A stretch of 64,000 nt of DNA from Hymenobacter aquaticus (GTDB taxonomy: Bacteria > Bacteroidota > Bacteroidia > Cytophagales > Hymenobacteraceae). Below the pieces are notes generated by a model. The model did not search any database, was not told the DNA's origin, and saw nothing but the letters and a program-made list of their open reading frames with translations. Below, piece by piece: positions 44,943 through 56,376 of the stretch. Within the stretch, counting starts at the first letter, position 1. Each line of letters begins with the position of its first letter. Where the stretch lies: the NCBI RefSeq assembly GCF_004765605.1, contig NZ_SRLC01000002.1:806001-870000 (forward strand). Reading direction: 5' to 3'. The position numbers were made by a program, and so were the translations under genes.

Positions 44943-45593
44943 ATGATGCCTATCACTTTAGAAGCCCGCTGGGGGCAGCTGGCCGCCCGACTGGGTCTGT
45001 CCGCAGCCCTGCGCGAGGCCACCTACCGCCAGCTGGCGGCCGCCTACGAAGCCTCCGGCCGCCACTACCACTCCCTGACCCACATCCGCAAGCTGCTCGA
45101 AACCGCCGAACAGCACAAGGAGTTGGTGCTCGATGCGGAAGTAATGCAGCTGGCCATCTGGTTTCACGACGCGGTGTATAACCCCCTGCGCGACGACAAC
45201 GAGGCCCGCAGCGCCGGGCTGGCCCAGGAGTTCATGGCCCAAACGACGCTGCCGCCGGCCCGCCGCCAGCGGGTAGCCTTCCTCATCGAGCGCACCAAAG
45301 ACCACACCCAGCCCCAGCCCGCCGCCGATACCGACCTGCACTTCTTCCTCGATGCCGACCTGCAGATTCTGGGGGCGGCCGAAGCCGACTACTGGCAGTA
45401 CGCCCGCCAAGTGCGGCAGGAATACCGCCTGGTGCCCGACGTGCTGTACCGCCGCGGCCGGCGGCAGGTGCTGGAAAAGCTGCTGAATAGCCCGGTGCTC
45501 TACCACACGCCCGCGTTCCGGCAGCGCCTCGACGCCGCCGCGCGCCGCAACCTGCGGGCCGAGCTCAGGCAGTGGGAAAAGGGCGGCCTGTAG
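44943..45593 (+). CDS. HD-superfamily metal-dependent hydrolase
   Basis: The 216-residue cytoplasmic protein has RHYHSLTHI (40-48), WFHDAVYNPLRDDNEARSA with the HD pair near 74-75, and FFLDADLQILGA further on, matching a family of predicted HD phosphohydrolases (COG4339 type). Conserved His and Asp should bind one or two metals. The natural substrate is unknown; nucleotide or phosphate esters are likely. Two ATG codons open the frame (44943, 44946). Confidence 0.88.
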   Translation: MMPITLEARWGQLAARLGLSAALREATYRQLAAAYEASGRHYHSLTHIRKLLETAEQHKELVLDAEVMQLAIWFHDAVYNPLRDDNEARSAGLAQEFMAQTTLPPARRQRVAFLIERTKDHTQPQPAADTDLHFFLDADLQILGAAEADYWQYARQVRQEYRLVPDVLYRRGRRQVLEKLLNSPVLYHTPAFRQRLDAAARRNLRAELRQWEKGGL

Positions 45594-45694
45594 CGCCCGC
45601 CGGGACGGGCCTGCAACGTGCCCCGGTGGGGGCGTGTCCTTGCCGGAAGCTTGCGTATTTTGCAGCCTACACCCGTATTCCCCGTTCTCGTCTG

Positions 45695-48157
<2,463 letters not shown>

Positions 48158-48179
48158 GCCGGCATTGCTTGGCAGTACC

Positions 48180-48214
48180 CAAAGCCCGGTTTCCGCACGG
48201 AGGCCGGGCTTTTT
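48180..48214 (+). terminator. Terminator after the S9 peptidase
   Basis: AAAGCCCGG/CCGGGCTTT with a following TT run, 22 bases after the stop. Confidence 0.8.
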
Positions 48215-48386
48215 CGCGCCCGTTGCCAGCATTTCAGCGGCCAGGCGGTGCTCCTGAAAACCGAAGAAGCAAGGAGGGAGGGTGCAGAAGTGGATTCGTA
48301 TAGCAATATTTGAATACTATCCGTGCTTTGTCCGCACCACTTCCGGTTGTCATTCTTCTTCCATTCTATACTTTCCACCTACTCCA

Positions 48387-49292
48387 ATGAATCAGTATTA
48401 CCAACCTTCCGGCCGCATAACCCTCGGCGGACTTCTGGGCTTTGTGTTGCTGGGCGCCGTGGCGGCTGTCGGGCTGGCGTTTGCCTACGTGTACGCCACC
48501 TGGTATATTCCCTTCATCTACATCAACGTGCTCCTGACGCTGGGTTTCGGCGCGGTGCTGGGCTACGTGCTCAACCGGATGACCACCGTGGGCAAGCTGC
48601 GCAACCCGGCCCTGGTGGGCTGGCTGGCGCTGGCCGTGGGCCTGTGGGCGTGGTACGTGCAGTGGGCCGTGTACCTGACGCTGCTCAACGGCGCCGGGGA
48701 AACCGAGCACGCTGGCCACCGCTTCTCCATCACCCACACCTCCTTCGAGCCCGATACGTTCCTGGGCCTGCTCACCCGCCCCGACCTCGTGCTGAGCATG
48801 CTGCCCCGCATTGCCGAAGAAGGTATCTGGAGCATTTTCACGGTGAAGGTCAGCGGGTTTGTGCTGTACCTGGTCTGGCTGGCCGAGCTGGCCATCTTGC
48901 TGGTTTTCCCCTGGATTGTGGCGCACACCGAGGCCGCCGCGCCTTTCTCGGAGCGGGCCGGGCAGTGGGCCGAGAAGCACATCCTCCCGCAGCCCGCCAC
49001 CGCCTTCCCCGATGCGGAGGCTACCAAAACCGCCCTCGAAGCCGCCCGCTGGGACCATCTGCAGCCCCTGGCGGCGGAGGAAGCCGCTAACCCCTACGGC
49101 CGCCTGATTCTGCACACGGCCCCCCACGACGAAGACTGCTGCTTTCTGTCCCTCGAAAACGTGACCATCGAAGTCGACGACAAAGGCAAGTCCAGCGAGA
49201 AGACGGCCGATGTGCTGCAATACCTGCAGGTTTCGCCCCAGGTCTGCCGCGACCTGCACGCCCGCTTCGGCACGGCAGCCGTGCCAGCGTAA
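48387..49292 (+). CDS. Hypothetical four-helix membrane protein
   Basis: The 301-residue protein has four hydrophobic segments: LGGLLGFVLLGAVAAVGLAF, IYINVLLTLGFGAVLGYVL, ALVGWLALAVGLWAWYVQWAV and VSGFVLYLVWLAELAILLVF. A soluble C-terminal ~110 residues follows, with CCFLSLENVTIEVDD. I recognise no family. The long second loop lies between the third and fourth helices. ATG 48387 is favoured over the frame to 48282, which would add an unrelated N terminus. It is followed by its own terminator. Confidence 0.75.
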   Translation: MNQYYQPSGRITLGGLLGFVLLGAVAAVGLAFAYVYATWYIPFIYINVLLTLGFGAVLGYVLNRMTTVGKLRNPALVGWLALAVGLWAWYVQWAVYLTLLNGAGETEHAGHRFSITHTSFEPDTFLGLLTRPDLVLSMLPRIAEEGIWSIFTVKVSGFVLYLVWLAELAILLVFPWIVAHTEAAAPFSERAGQWAEKHILPQPATAFPDAEATKTALEAARWDHLQPLAAEEAANPYGRLILHTAPHDEDCCFLSLENVTIEVDDKGKSSEKTADVLQYLQVSPQVCRDLHARFGTAAVPA

Positions 49293-49316
49293 CCTTCCCC
49301 GTTTTCTTTCTGCTAC

Positions 49317-49351
49317 AAAAAAAGCCCGCTGTCACCAGCAGGCTTTTTTTA
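49317..49351 (+). terminator. Terminator after the membrane protein
   Basis: The A-run, a GCCCGCTG/CAGCAGGC stem with one mismatch and a long U-run, shared with the convergent HTH gene. Confidence 0.8.
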
Positions 49352-49366
49352 TGGCAACTCACTCAT

Positions 49367-49603
49367 TCACTCATTCACCGCCGGCGCAAGATCCGTCGGG
49401 TCGGGGCGGTGCTCCAGCAGGTCGCCGGGCTGGCACTCCAGGGCCTGGCAAATGGCGGCCAGCGTGCTGAAGCGGACGGCTTTGGCCTTGCCGCTCTTCA
49501 AAATGGAGAGGTTGGCCAGCGTGATGTTGACGGTGCCGGCCAGGGTGCTCAGCGACATTTTGCGCCGGGCCAGCATCACGTCCAGGTTTACGATAATCGG
49601 CAT
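49367..49603 (-). CDS. HTH regulator of the YozG/Cro type
   Basis: The 78-residue protein has a single helix-turn-helix of the Cro/CI fold: MLARRKMSLSTLAGTVNITLANLSILKSGKAKAV. It is followed by FSTLAAICQALECQPGDLLE. Small HTH genes of this type usually accompany a DUF2975 membrane protein, here encoded one base upstream on the same strand (49605-50300), and regulate the pair. Target sites are unknown. Confidence 0.9.
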   Translation of the reverse strand: MPIIVNLDVMLARRKMSLSTLAGTVNITLANLSILKSGKAKAVRFSTLAAICQALECQPGDLLEHRPDPTDLAPAVNE

Positions 49604-49604
49604 A

Positions 49605-50300
49605 TCAAACGGTCAGTTCGGCTTCCTCGGCCATTACCACGCCCCGCTGGTACACGGCCGCAATGACCAGCAAAACTAAGCCGAATTTCCAGGCCCCGGT
49701 TTCCGGACCTACGTCCAGCACCATATACTGAGCCGCGGTGCCGCTGTGGCCCGGTACCGGCACGGGCGGCAGCAGCGCCGCCAAAGTTATCCGCGCCAGG
49801 TATTGATACAGGTCGACGCCCACCATCAGCAAGGCCAGCCAGCGGATGCGCCGGGCGTTCTTCTCGGTGAAGGGCGACTCAATCTGCATCTCGTTCAGAA
49901 TCCGGTACAGCAGCATGCCCGTGAGCATGGAGTACACGATTAGCGGCAACGAGGAGCGCCCCCCCGCCGAGTTCAAAACCCCCAGGAGTTCCAGTGCCAC
50001 CTTCTTGCCCCGGTTCCGCTCCATGTACTTTAACGATACCTGCTCACTGTGGCGTACCAGTCGATACGGATACGGCACCTTGCTGGCCATCAGCGAGTCG
50101 TAGCCCGGCGTGCCGATCTGCCCGTGCTGCGGAGCCGGTACTTGCAGCGTCACGGAGGCCATGCTGTAGTCTTGGCGCGGGGGCCAGAAGCTGAAAGCCA
50201 GGTAAAAGATAATGGCAATGGCCGACAGTACGTACTGAGCCGCCGCCAGCCACCGTACCAGGCGCAGAAAGGGTGGGAGAGAGGTATAGGTAACAGCCAT
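49605..50300 (-). CDS. DUF2975 membrane protein
   Basis: The protein of about 231 residues has four membrane segments (LRLVRWLAAAQYVLSAIAIIFYLAF, LPLIVYSMLTGMLLYRIL, RWLALLMVGVDLYQYLARI, FGLVLLVIAAVYQRGVVMAEEAELTV), an extracytoplasmic loop between the first and second, and the AxRIRWLA segment of DUF2975 proteins. The molecular function is unknown. The HTH gene overlaps the operon immediately downstream. MAVTYTSL at 50300 is chosen; the frame is open to 50324. Confidence 0.85.
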   Translation of the reverse strand: MAVTYTSLPPFLRLVRWLAAAQYVLSAIAIIFYLAFSFWPPRQDYSMASVTLQVPAPQHGQIGTPGYDSLMASKVPYPYRLVRHSEQVSLKYMERNRGKKVALELLGVLNSAGGRSSLPLIVYSMLTGMLLYRILNEMQIESPFTEKNARRIRWLALLMVGVDLYQYLARITLAALLPPVPVPGHSGTAAQYMVLDVGPETGAWKFGLVLLVIAAVYQRGVVMAEEAELTV

Positions 50301-50571
50301 AGAAGTAGAATTGAGTCCCGGCAAATGAAGGATATGTTTTATTGATAAACAATAAAAATTAATTGCTAAGCAAAAATAAATAGCTGATAAACGTTAAACA
50401 GGTGTTGCGCCTTGGTAGGGTTCGTGCTACGCCTCTTCACCCAAACACCATGTTTCCCTTGCACTTTGTCTGCGCACAACCCATACGCCCGCTAGTCGGT
50501 ACTACTGGTGCGCGCCGGCTGCCTGACTGCCGGGCCGCTTCAGTCCGCATTTAACTACTCCCCGTTTCCTC

Positions 50572-51777
50572 ATGGCCGCCAATAAATTCATGTTCGCCAC
50601 CGGCATCGAAAACAGCTACCCCACCATTCTGCTGCCCAATGGCCAGGAAAAGCGGGTCGATGAGCTGGAAAAAGCCAAGCACTACGACAACTGGCGGCGC
50701 GACTTTGAGCTGGTGAAGGAAATGGGCCTGGAGTTTCTGCGCTACGGCCCGCCCTACTACAAAACCCACCTCGGCCCCGACAAATACGACTGGGAGTTTA
50801 CCGACCTGACGTTCGGAGCCCTGCGCGAGATGGATATCACGCCCATCGTGGATTTGTGCCACTTCGGGGTGCCCGACTGGATTGGCAACTTCCAGAACCC
50901 GGACTTCCCGCGCCTGTTCGCCGACTACTGCCGGGCCTTTGCCACGCGCTTTCCCTACATTCAGTTCTACACGCCCATCAACGAAATCTACATTGCGGCC
51001 TTCTTTTCGGCCCAGATGGGCTGGTGGAACGAGCGCAAAGCCTCGGACCGCGACTTTGTCACGACGCTCAAAAACATCTGCAAGGCCAACGTCATGGGCA
51101 TGCAGGCCATTCTGGAGGTGCAGCCCGAAGCCACGTTTATCCAGAGCGAAAGCGCCGAATATTACCATCCCGAGTGCCCGGATATGTTCGATAAAGCGCA
51201 GTTCATGAACGAGAAGCGCTTCCTGTCGCTCGACCTGACCTACGGCTACCCCGTGTCGGTGACGATGTATGAGTATTTGCTCGACAACGGCATGACCCGC
51301 GACGAATACCACTGGTTTGGCCAGTCCGACATCAAGGCCCGCTGCATTATGGGCAACGACTACTACGAAACCAACGAGCACCTCGTCAAGCTCGACGGCA
51401 GCATTGTGCCCAGCGGCGACGTATTCGGCTATTACGTCGTTACCAAGCAGTATTTCGACCGCTACCACCTGCCCGTGATGCACACCGAAACCAACATTGC
51501 CGAGCCCCGGGCCGTGGAGTGGCTCTGGCGGCAGTGGGCCAACGCGCACCGGCTCAAGCAGGACGGCGTGCCCCTGGTGGGCTTCACCTGGTACTCGCTT
51601 ATCGACCAAGTCGACTGGGATACGGCCCTGCGCGAAGACAACAACCGCATCAACCCCCTGGGCCTCTACGATATGGACCGCAACATCCGCCCCGTGGGCC
51701 GGGCCTACAAAAAGCTGGTCACGCAGTGGAAAGACGTCCTGGAGCGGGAGAGCTACGGCATTCACCTGAATTATTAA
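50572..51777 (+). CDS. GH1-like glycoside hydrolase
   Basis: The 401-residue protein, shorter than a typical GH1 beta-glucosidase (about 450), shows the (beta/alpha)8 landmarks: acid/base Glu138 in YTPINEIYIA (the TxNE motif) and nucleophile Glu306 in MHTETNIAEP. The remainder is divergent (PIVDLCHFGVPDWIGNFQNPDF, PLVGFTWYSLIDQVDWDTAL). No signal peptide, so it should be cytoplasmic, acting on an imported sugar. There is no sugar transporter beside it. The substrate and exact family branch are open. Confidence 0.82.
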   Translation: MAANKFMFATGIENSYPTILLPNGQEKRVDELEKAKHYDNWRRDFELVKEMGLEFLRYGPPYYKTHLGPDKYDWEFTDLTFGALREMDITPIVDLCHFGVPDWIGNFQNPDFPRLFADYCRAFATRFPYIQFYTPINEIYIAAFFSAQMGWWNERKASDRDFVTTLKNICKANVMGMQAILEVQPEATFIQSESAEYYHPECPDMFDKAQFMNEKRFLSLDLTYGYPVSVTMYEYLLDNGMTRDEYHWFGQSDIKARCIMGNDYYETNEHLVKLDGSIVPSGDVFGYYVVTKQYFDRYHLPVMHTETNIAEPRAVEWLWRQWANAHRLKQDGVPLVGFTWYSLIDQVDWDTALREDNNRINPLGLYDMDRNIRPVGRAYKKLVTQWKDVLERESYGIHLNY

Positions 51778-51912
51778 CCTGCTGCTAAACAAGGGTATAT
51801 GTGTAAACGATAGGCCCTTGGGCGGCAGGAGTTGCGCCTTCGCCGTGCAGCACCTACTTTTCCTTGCCGCGAGCTGTCGTAAGCCGGAGGAAGTTCCTTC
51901 GCCTTTTTCAGT

Positions 51913-51920
51913 TAGCTTTG
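51913..51920 (+). promoter_or_regulatory. metK promoter -7 box
   Basis: TAGCTTTG matches TAnnTTTG, about 70 bases before the metK ATG. A clean -33 was not seen. No riboswitch was recognised in the metK leader. Confidence 0.5.
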
Positions 51921-51992
51921 CGGCCCGCCGCTTGTCCAAAGGCAGGCGCGGGTCCTGTTTTCCCCGACCCTCTGTCGCTAGCTTGAAACCTG

Positions 51993-53255
51993 ATGCCGTA
52001 TCTATTTACCTCCGAATCCGTTTCGGAAGGCCACCCCGATAAAGTAGCCGACCAAATTTCCGACGCCATCCTCGACGAATACCTGCGGCAGGACCCGGCT
52101 TCCAAAGTTGCCTGCGAGACGCTCGTAACCACTGACTTCGCGCTGGTGGCCGGTGAAATCAAATCGAAGGCCCACGTGGAGGCCGAGCCCATCATTCGGG
52201 GCGTTATCAGCCGCATCGGCTATAACAAGCCCGAATACCTGTTCAACGCCGACACCTGCGAGGTGATGAACCGCCTGCACGAGCAGTCGCCCGACATCAA
52301 CCAGGGTGTGGAGCGCGCCAGCGACGAAGAGCAGGGCGCTGGCGACCAGGGCATGATGTTCGGCTACGCCACCAAGGAAACGGCCAACTACATGCCCCTG
52401 GCCCTCGACCTGTCGCACCGCCTGCTCGACGAGCTGGCCAAGATCCGCAAGGCCGGCCAGGAAATGACTTACCTGCGTCCCGACGCTAAAAGCCAGGTGA
52501 CCATTCGCTACGCCGACGACAACACGCCCGAGGCCATCGACACCATCGTGGTCAGCACCCAGCACGACGAGTTCGACGAGTCGGAGGAAGTGATGCTGGC
52601 CCGCATCAAGGAGGATATCATCAACATCCTGGTGCCCCGGGTGAAAGCCGGCCTCGATACCGCCACCCAAAGCCTGTTCACCGACCAGATTACCTACCAC
52701 ATCAACCCGACTGGCAAGTTCGTCATCGGTGGCCCCCACGGCGACTCCGGCCTCACCGGCCGTAAGATCATCGTGGATACCTACGGCGGCAAGGGCGCCC
52801 ACGGCGGTGGTGCCTTCTCCGGCAAGGACTCTTCGAAGGTAGACCGCTCGGCCGCTTACGCCACGCGCCACATTGCCAAAAACCTGGTGGCCTCCGGCGT
52901 GGCCGACCAGGCACTGGTGCAGGTCGCCTACGCCATCGGCGTGGCCCAGCCCGTGGGCCTCTACGTGACTACCTACGGCACCACGAAAGCCACAGGCGCC
53001 AACGGTGCCCTGCTCACCGACGGCGAAATTGCCGAGAAAGTAGGCAAGCTGTTCGATATGCGCCCCTACGCCATTGTACAGCGCTTCGGTCTGCGCAACC
53101 CCATCTTCGCCGAGTCGGCTGCTTATGGCCACATGGGCCGCCCCCCGGGCACCAAGGAAGTGAAGATGACCTCGGGCGAAACCAAGACGTTCGAAACCTT
53201 CACCTGGGAAAAGCTCGACTACGTCGACAAGATCAAGGCCGAGTTCGGCCTGTAG
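51993..53255 (+). CDS. metK: S-adenosylmethionine synthetase
   Basis: It makes SAM from methionine and ATP. The 420-residue protein has LFTSESVSEGHPDKVADQISDA (4-25), a DQGMMFGYA segment near 118-126, DSGLTGRKIIVDTYGGKGAHGGGAFSGKD and ATRHIAKNLVASGVADQALVQV. It produces the ligand of the SAM-I riboswitch upstream of metY, closing the methionine loop. It is transcribed alone and ends at a strong terminator. The family in Bacteroidota often has this slightly longer form. Confidence 0.97.
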   Translation: MPYLFTSESVSEGHPDKVADQISDAILDEYLRQDPASKVACETLVTTDFALVAGEIKSKAHVEAEPIIRGVISRIGYNKPEYLFNADTCEVMNRLHEQSPDINQGVERASDEEQGAGDQGMMFGYATKETANYMPLALDLSHRLLDELAKIRKAGQEMTYLRPDAKSQVTIRYADDNTPEAIDTIVVSTQHDEFDESEEVMLARIKEDIINILVPRVKAGLDTATQSLFTDQITYHINPTGKFVIGGPHGDSGLTGRKIIVDTYGGKGAHGGGAFSGKDSSKVDRSAAYATRHIAKNLVASGVADQALVQVAYAIGVAQPVGLYVTTYGTTKATGANGALLTDGEIAEKVGKLFDMRPYAIVQRFGLRNPIFAESAAYGHMGRPPGTKEVKMTSGETKTFETFTWEKLDYVDKIKAEFGL

Positions 53256-53272
53256 CCGCTGATAAGGCCCAT

Positions 53273-53310
53273 CAAAAAGCCCCGCCAGATTCTTCTGGCG
53301 GGGCTTTTTG
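53273..53310. terminator. Bidirectional terminator
   Basis: CAAAAAGCCCCGCCAGA/TCTGGCGGGGCTTTTTG is a perfect 17-bp stem between convergent metK and hpf. Confidence 0.93.
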
Positions 53311-53355
53311 ATGCAATGCAGCCAGGGCGCGCATTGCCTGGCAGTGAAAAGCAGC

Positions 53356-53655
53356 CTAGTGGCTGGTTACTTTTTCTTTGTGTTTGGTAATCTGACGCCG
53401 CAGGCTGTCGGTGGCCGCGTCGGCAGCGGCTTCGAAGGACGGAGCGTCTTCCTGGCTGAACAGGGTGGTACCCGGAACTAGCAATTTGATTTCGACAGTC
53501 TTGTTGTCAATACCGTCCTTGTTATTGAGCTTCAGAATTACCTCGCCTTCCGTGACCCGGTCATAGAAAGTTTCAAGCTTATCGAGGCGTTTCTGGATGA
53601 AATCGAGCAATTTCTGGTCGGCATCGAAGTGTACCGAATGCATCTGTACTTTCAT
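53356..53655 (-). CDS. hpf: Ribosome hibernation-promoting factor, short form
   Basis: The 99-residue protein matches short HPF/YfiA: VQMHSVHFDADQKLLDFIQKRLDKLETFYDRV (3-34), then LKLNNKDGIDNKTVEIKLLVPGTTLFSQED and a C-terminal helix with QITKHKEKV. It binds the 30S decoding region of idle ribosomes. It follows xerC by 38 bases, the Bacteroidota rpsU-xerC-hpf order. The long C-terminal dimerisation domain is absent. Confidence 0.92.
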   Translation of the reverse strand: MKVQMHSVHFDADQKLLDFIQKRLDKLETFYDRVTEGEVILKLNNKDGIDNKTVEIKLLVPGTTLFSQEDAPSFEAAADAATDSLRRQITKHKEKVTSH

Positions 53656-53693
53656 CGGTCGTAGGGGTTTGGGGGTAGAAAAAAGGGAAACAA

Positions 53694-54581
53694 CTAGGCT
53701 TTCGGATGAGCCTTTTCAAATACGGACTTAAGCTTGTCGATTGATAAGTGCGTGTACACCTGGGTAGCGGCCAGATTGGCGTGCCCCAGCAGCTCCTTAA
53801 TGGCGTTCAGGTCGGCGCCTTTGCTGAGCAGGTGCGTGGCAAAGGAGTGCCGGAGCACGTGGGGGTGCTGCTGCGAGGAGGCCGTCGTTATCTGACTTAA
53901 ATAGTGCTTCACGGTACGATACACAAGCTTTTCGTAAAGGGGCTCTAGCTTCTCCGTAACGAGTAGGGGCCCGCGGGCGTTGTCGGCCGCGCCAAATTCG
54001 ACCTGCTTCTGCGCTATATAGCGTTCCAGCACTATAAGCAGGCTGGGGTTCAGCGGCACGATGCGCTGCTTGTTGCCTTTGCCCGTTACGCGCACCGTTT
54101 TACCGCTCAGGTTGAGGTCTTCGTGCCGGATGCCGATAAGCTCGGAAAGGCGGATACCGGTGCCGTAGAGCAGCTCCAGCACGAGCTGGTCGCGGGAGCC
54201 CAGGAAGGTTGGCGGAAACTCGAAGGAGTTGAGCAGGCCGTTGAGCGAGTCCTCGGGCACGAAGTCGGGCAGCTTCTTGGCCACCTTCGGCGACTTAATG
54301 CGCAGCATCGGATTTTTGCCGATAACGTTGGTGCGCAGCAGGAACTTGTAGTAGGAGCGCAGGCAGGCAATCTTGCGGTTCACGGTCCGCGGGTCCATCT
54401 GCTGCTGCATCAGCGTCACCACCCAGGAGCGAATCAGGGTGTGGTCGGCCTGCTCGGGTTGCTCGAGCTCGTAGGTGGCCTTGAGGTAGGTCGCAAACTG
54501 GCGTAGGTCCGTCTGGTACGACAATACCGTGTGGGGACTGTAGCGCCGCTCGAACCGGAGATAATCAAAAAATAATTCCAT
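53694..54581 (-). CDS. XerC/XerD-type tyrosine recombinase
   Basis: The 295-residue recombinase resolves chromosome dimers at dif sites. It has an N-terminal SAM-like core-binding domain (MELFFDYLRFERRYSPHTVLSYQTDL) and a catalytic domain with Arg in GTGIRLSELIGIRHEDLN, HxxR in HVLRHSFATHLL, and the nucleophile Tyr in LGHANLAATQVYTHLS. ATG 54581 is the family start; the open frame to 54617 adds twelve unlikely residues. XerC or XerD cannot be told apart here. It lies in the rpsU-xerC-hpf cluster. Confidence 0.92.
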   Translation of the reverse strand: MELFFDYLRFERRYSPHTVLSYQTDLRQFATYLKATYELEQPEQADHTLIRSWVVTLMQQQMDPRTVNRKIACLRSYYKFLLRTNVIGKNPMLRIKSPKVAKKLPDFVPEDSLNGLLNSFEFPPTFLGSRDQLVLELLYGTGIRLSELIGIRHEDLNLSGKTVRVTGKGNKQRIVPLNPSLLIVLERYIAQKQVEFGAADNARGPLLVTEKLEPLYEKLVYRTVKHYLSQITTASSQQHPHVLRHSFATHLLSKGADLNAIKELLGHANLAATQVYTHLSIDKLKSVFEKAHPKA

Positions 54582-54653
54582 ACGCTGAGTGCCGTACCGC
54601 TGGGGCCGGATACCCAATGTATGGAATTATCTTGGAAAGTACGAACGCGAAAA

Positions 54654-54691
54654 AACCGCCTGATTCGCTACGAAAAGCAACTCAGGCGGTT
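54654..54691 (-). terminator. Hairpin after rpsU
   Basis: AACCGCCTGA/TCAGGCGGTT in the rpsU-xerC gap; an attenuating terminator is likely, since rpsU usually needs more mRNA than xerC. Confidence 0.7.
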
Positions 54692-54717
54692 AATTCCAGT
54701 AAGCAGCGGGCTGCTTC

Positions 54718-54912
54718 CTAGTAGTTGTCGGTGGCGTACATCGTCTGCTTGTACACGGCCTTCTCCTTCTGCTTACGCTTGGTAACGGAAGGCTTCTGGA
54801 AGAACGTCCGACGACGCAGCTCCTTCAGAACGCCGGTGCGCTCAAACTTCTTCTTAAAACGCTTCAAGGCACGGTCAACAGACTCGTTATCCTTAATCTG
54901 GACGATGATCAT
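54718..54912 (-). CDS. rpsU: Ribosomal protein bS21
   Basis: The 64-residue 30S protein starts [19 protein letters not shown] and contains the basic helix [23 protein letters not shown] and [14 protein letters not shown] 54912 is the family start, 14 codons inside the longest frame (to 54954). In Bacteroidota bS21 can hold the 16S anti-Shine-Dalgarno end away from mRNA, which fits the scarcity of Shine-Dalgarno sites here. Confidence 0.95.
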   Translation of the reverse strand: MIIVQIKDNESVDRALKRFKKKFERTGVLKELRRRTFFQKPSVTKRKQKEKAVYKQTMYATDNY

Positions 54913-55003
54913 ATGCTCAGTTGGAATGAAAAACTTCTTCTTTAGGGGTCGCAAAGATAACAGGCTCTTTCTTACTGTGCAAGCCCTAGTTAAGTTGCTT
55001 GGT

Positions 55004-56143
55004 TTACTTTAGCAGCGTGCGGGCAATTACGAGCTTCTGAATCTCGGAAGTTCCTTCGCCAATGGTGCATAGCTTGGAGTCGCGGTAGTACTTCTCGGCG
55101 GGGTAGTCTTTGGTATAGCCGTAGCCCCCGAAGATCTGCACGCCCTCGTTGGCGCAGCGCACGCACACTTCCGAGGCGTAGAGCTTGGCCATGGCCGACT
55201 CCTGGTTGACGTTCAGGCCGCGGTCCTTCATGTCGGCGGCGCGGTAGGTGAGCAGCGAGGCCGCTTCGATTTCGGTGGCCATGTCGGCCAGCTTAAAAGA
55301 AATACCCTGGAAGTTGGAAATCGGCTGGTTGAACTGGTGGCGCTCCTGCGAGTAGCGCAGCGCGGCCTCGAATGCGCCCTGGGCAATACCCAGCGACAGA
55401 GCCGCAATGGAAATCCGGCCGCCGTCGAGCACCTTCATCGACTGGATGAAGCCTTCGCCGACTTTGCCCAGGATGTTGGCCTTTGGTACGCGGCAGTCGG
55501 TGAAGATCAACTCGGTGGTTTCGGAGGCGCGCATGCCCAGCTTGTCGGCTTTCAGGCCGTGGGTGAAGCCTTCGGTGGGCTTCTCAATCACGAAGGCCGT
55601 CATGCCGTGCGAGTCGCCGACTTCGCCCGTGCGGGCAATGACAACGGCAATGTTGCTGCTTTTGCCGTGGGTAATAAAGTTTTTGGCGCCGTTCAATACG
55701 TAGTAGTCACCGTCTTCCACGGCCACCGTGCGCATGTTGCCGGCGTCCGAGCCGGTGTTGGGCTCGGTCAGGCCCCAGGCGCCGATCCACTCGGCCGAGG
55801 CCAGCTTGGGCAGCCACTTGTGCTTCTGCTCCTCGGAGCCAAACTGCAGAATGTGGCCGGTGCAGAGCGAGTTGTGGGCCGCCATGCTCAAGCCGATGCT
55901 GCCGTCAATCTTGGCCAGCTCGGCAATGGCGGTTACGTACTCGACGTAGCCGAAACCGGCGCCGCCGTATTCCTGGGGCACCAAAACGCCCATCAGGCCC
56001 AGCTCCCCCAGCTTCTTGAACACGTCGACGGGGAACTCCTGGCTTTCGTCCCACTTCATCATATCGGGTTTGATGTGGGTCGCGCCAAAGTCGCGCACCA
56101 TCTGGGCAATCATTGTTTGATTTTCGGTGGCTACAAGTTCCAT
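55004..56143 (-). CDS. Acyl-CoA dehydrogenase
   Basis: This 379-residue FAD enzyme oxidises acyl-CoA to enoyl-CoA in fatty-acid or branched-chain amino-acid breakdown. Landmarks are [37 protein letters not shown] (the FAD/substrate loop), [22 protein letters not shown] and the catalytic base Glu363 in [11 protein letters not shown] 56143 ([11 protein letters not shown]) is chosen over the frame to 56281, whose N-terminal extension is unlike the family. Chain-length preference is not predictable. It precedes rpsU by 91 bases. Confidence 0.93.
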   Translation of the reverse strand: MELVATENQTMIAQMVRDFGATHIKPDMMKWDESQEFPVDVFKKLGELGLMGVLVPQEYGGAGFGYVEYVTAIAELAKIDGSIGLSMAAHNSLCTGHILQFGSEEQKHKWLPKLASAEWIGAWGLTEPNTGSDAGNMRTVAVEDGDYYVLNGAKNFITHGKSSNIAVVIARTGEVGDSHGMTAFVIEKPTEGFTHGLKADKLGMRASETTELIFTDCRVPKANILGKVGEGFIQSMKVLDGGRISIAALSLGIAQGAFEAALRYSQERHQFNQPISNFQGISFKLADMATEIEAASLLTYRAADMKDRGLNVNQESAMAKLYASEVCVRCANEGVQIFGGYGYTKDYPAEKYYRDSKLCTIGEGTSEIQKLVIARTLLK

Positions 56144-56376
56144 GAAGAAAAGCAGTTGGGTGGGGAAGGTAGGGTATAACCGGGCAGGCCCGGATTTGGG
56201 TTTGCGAAAGTACGCTTTTGGCGGCACAGAAGCCAGCCGGAAGCTGCCTCCGGCCCACCCGATTTTGAAAGGGCGCGCCAATTCGGTTACTTTGAAGGTT
56301 TTTTAGGGAAAAATAGGCCGGCGTAAACCGGTCTTTCCCATAGCTTTCGAACTAGACTTCGGCTTTATCAGCCTGC

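Noticed and set aside
51778..51992. Riboswitch before metK.
   Set aside because: No SAM aptamer core was found; only a -7 box and unremarkable sequence.
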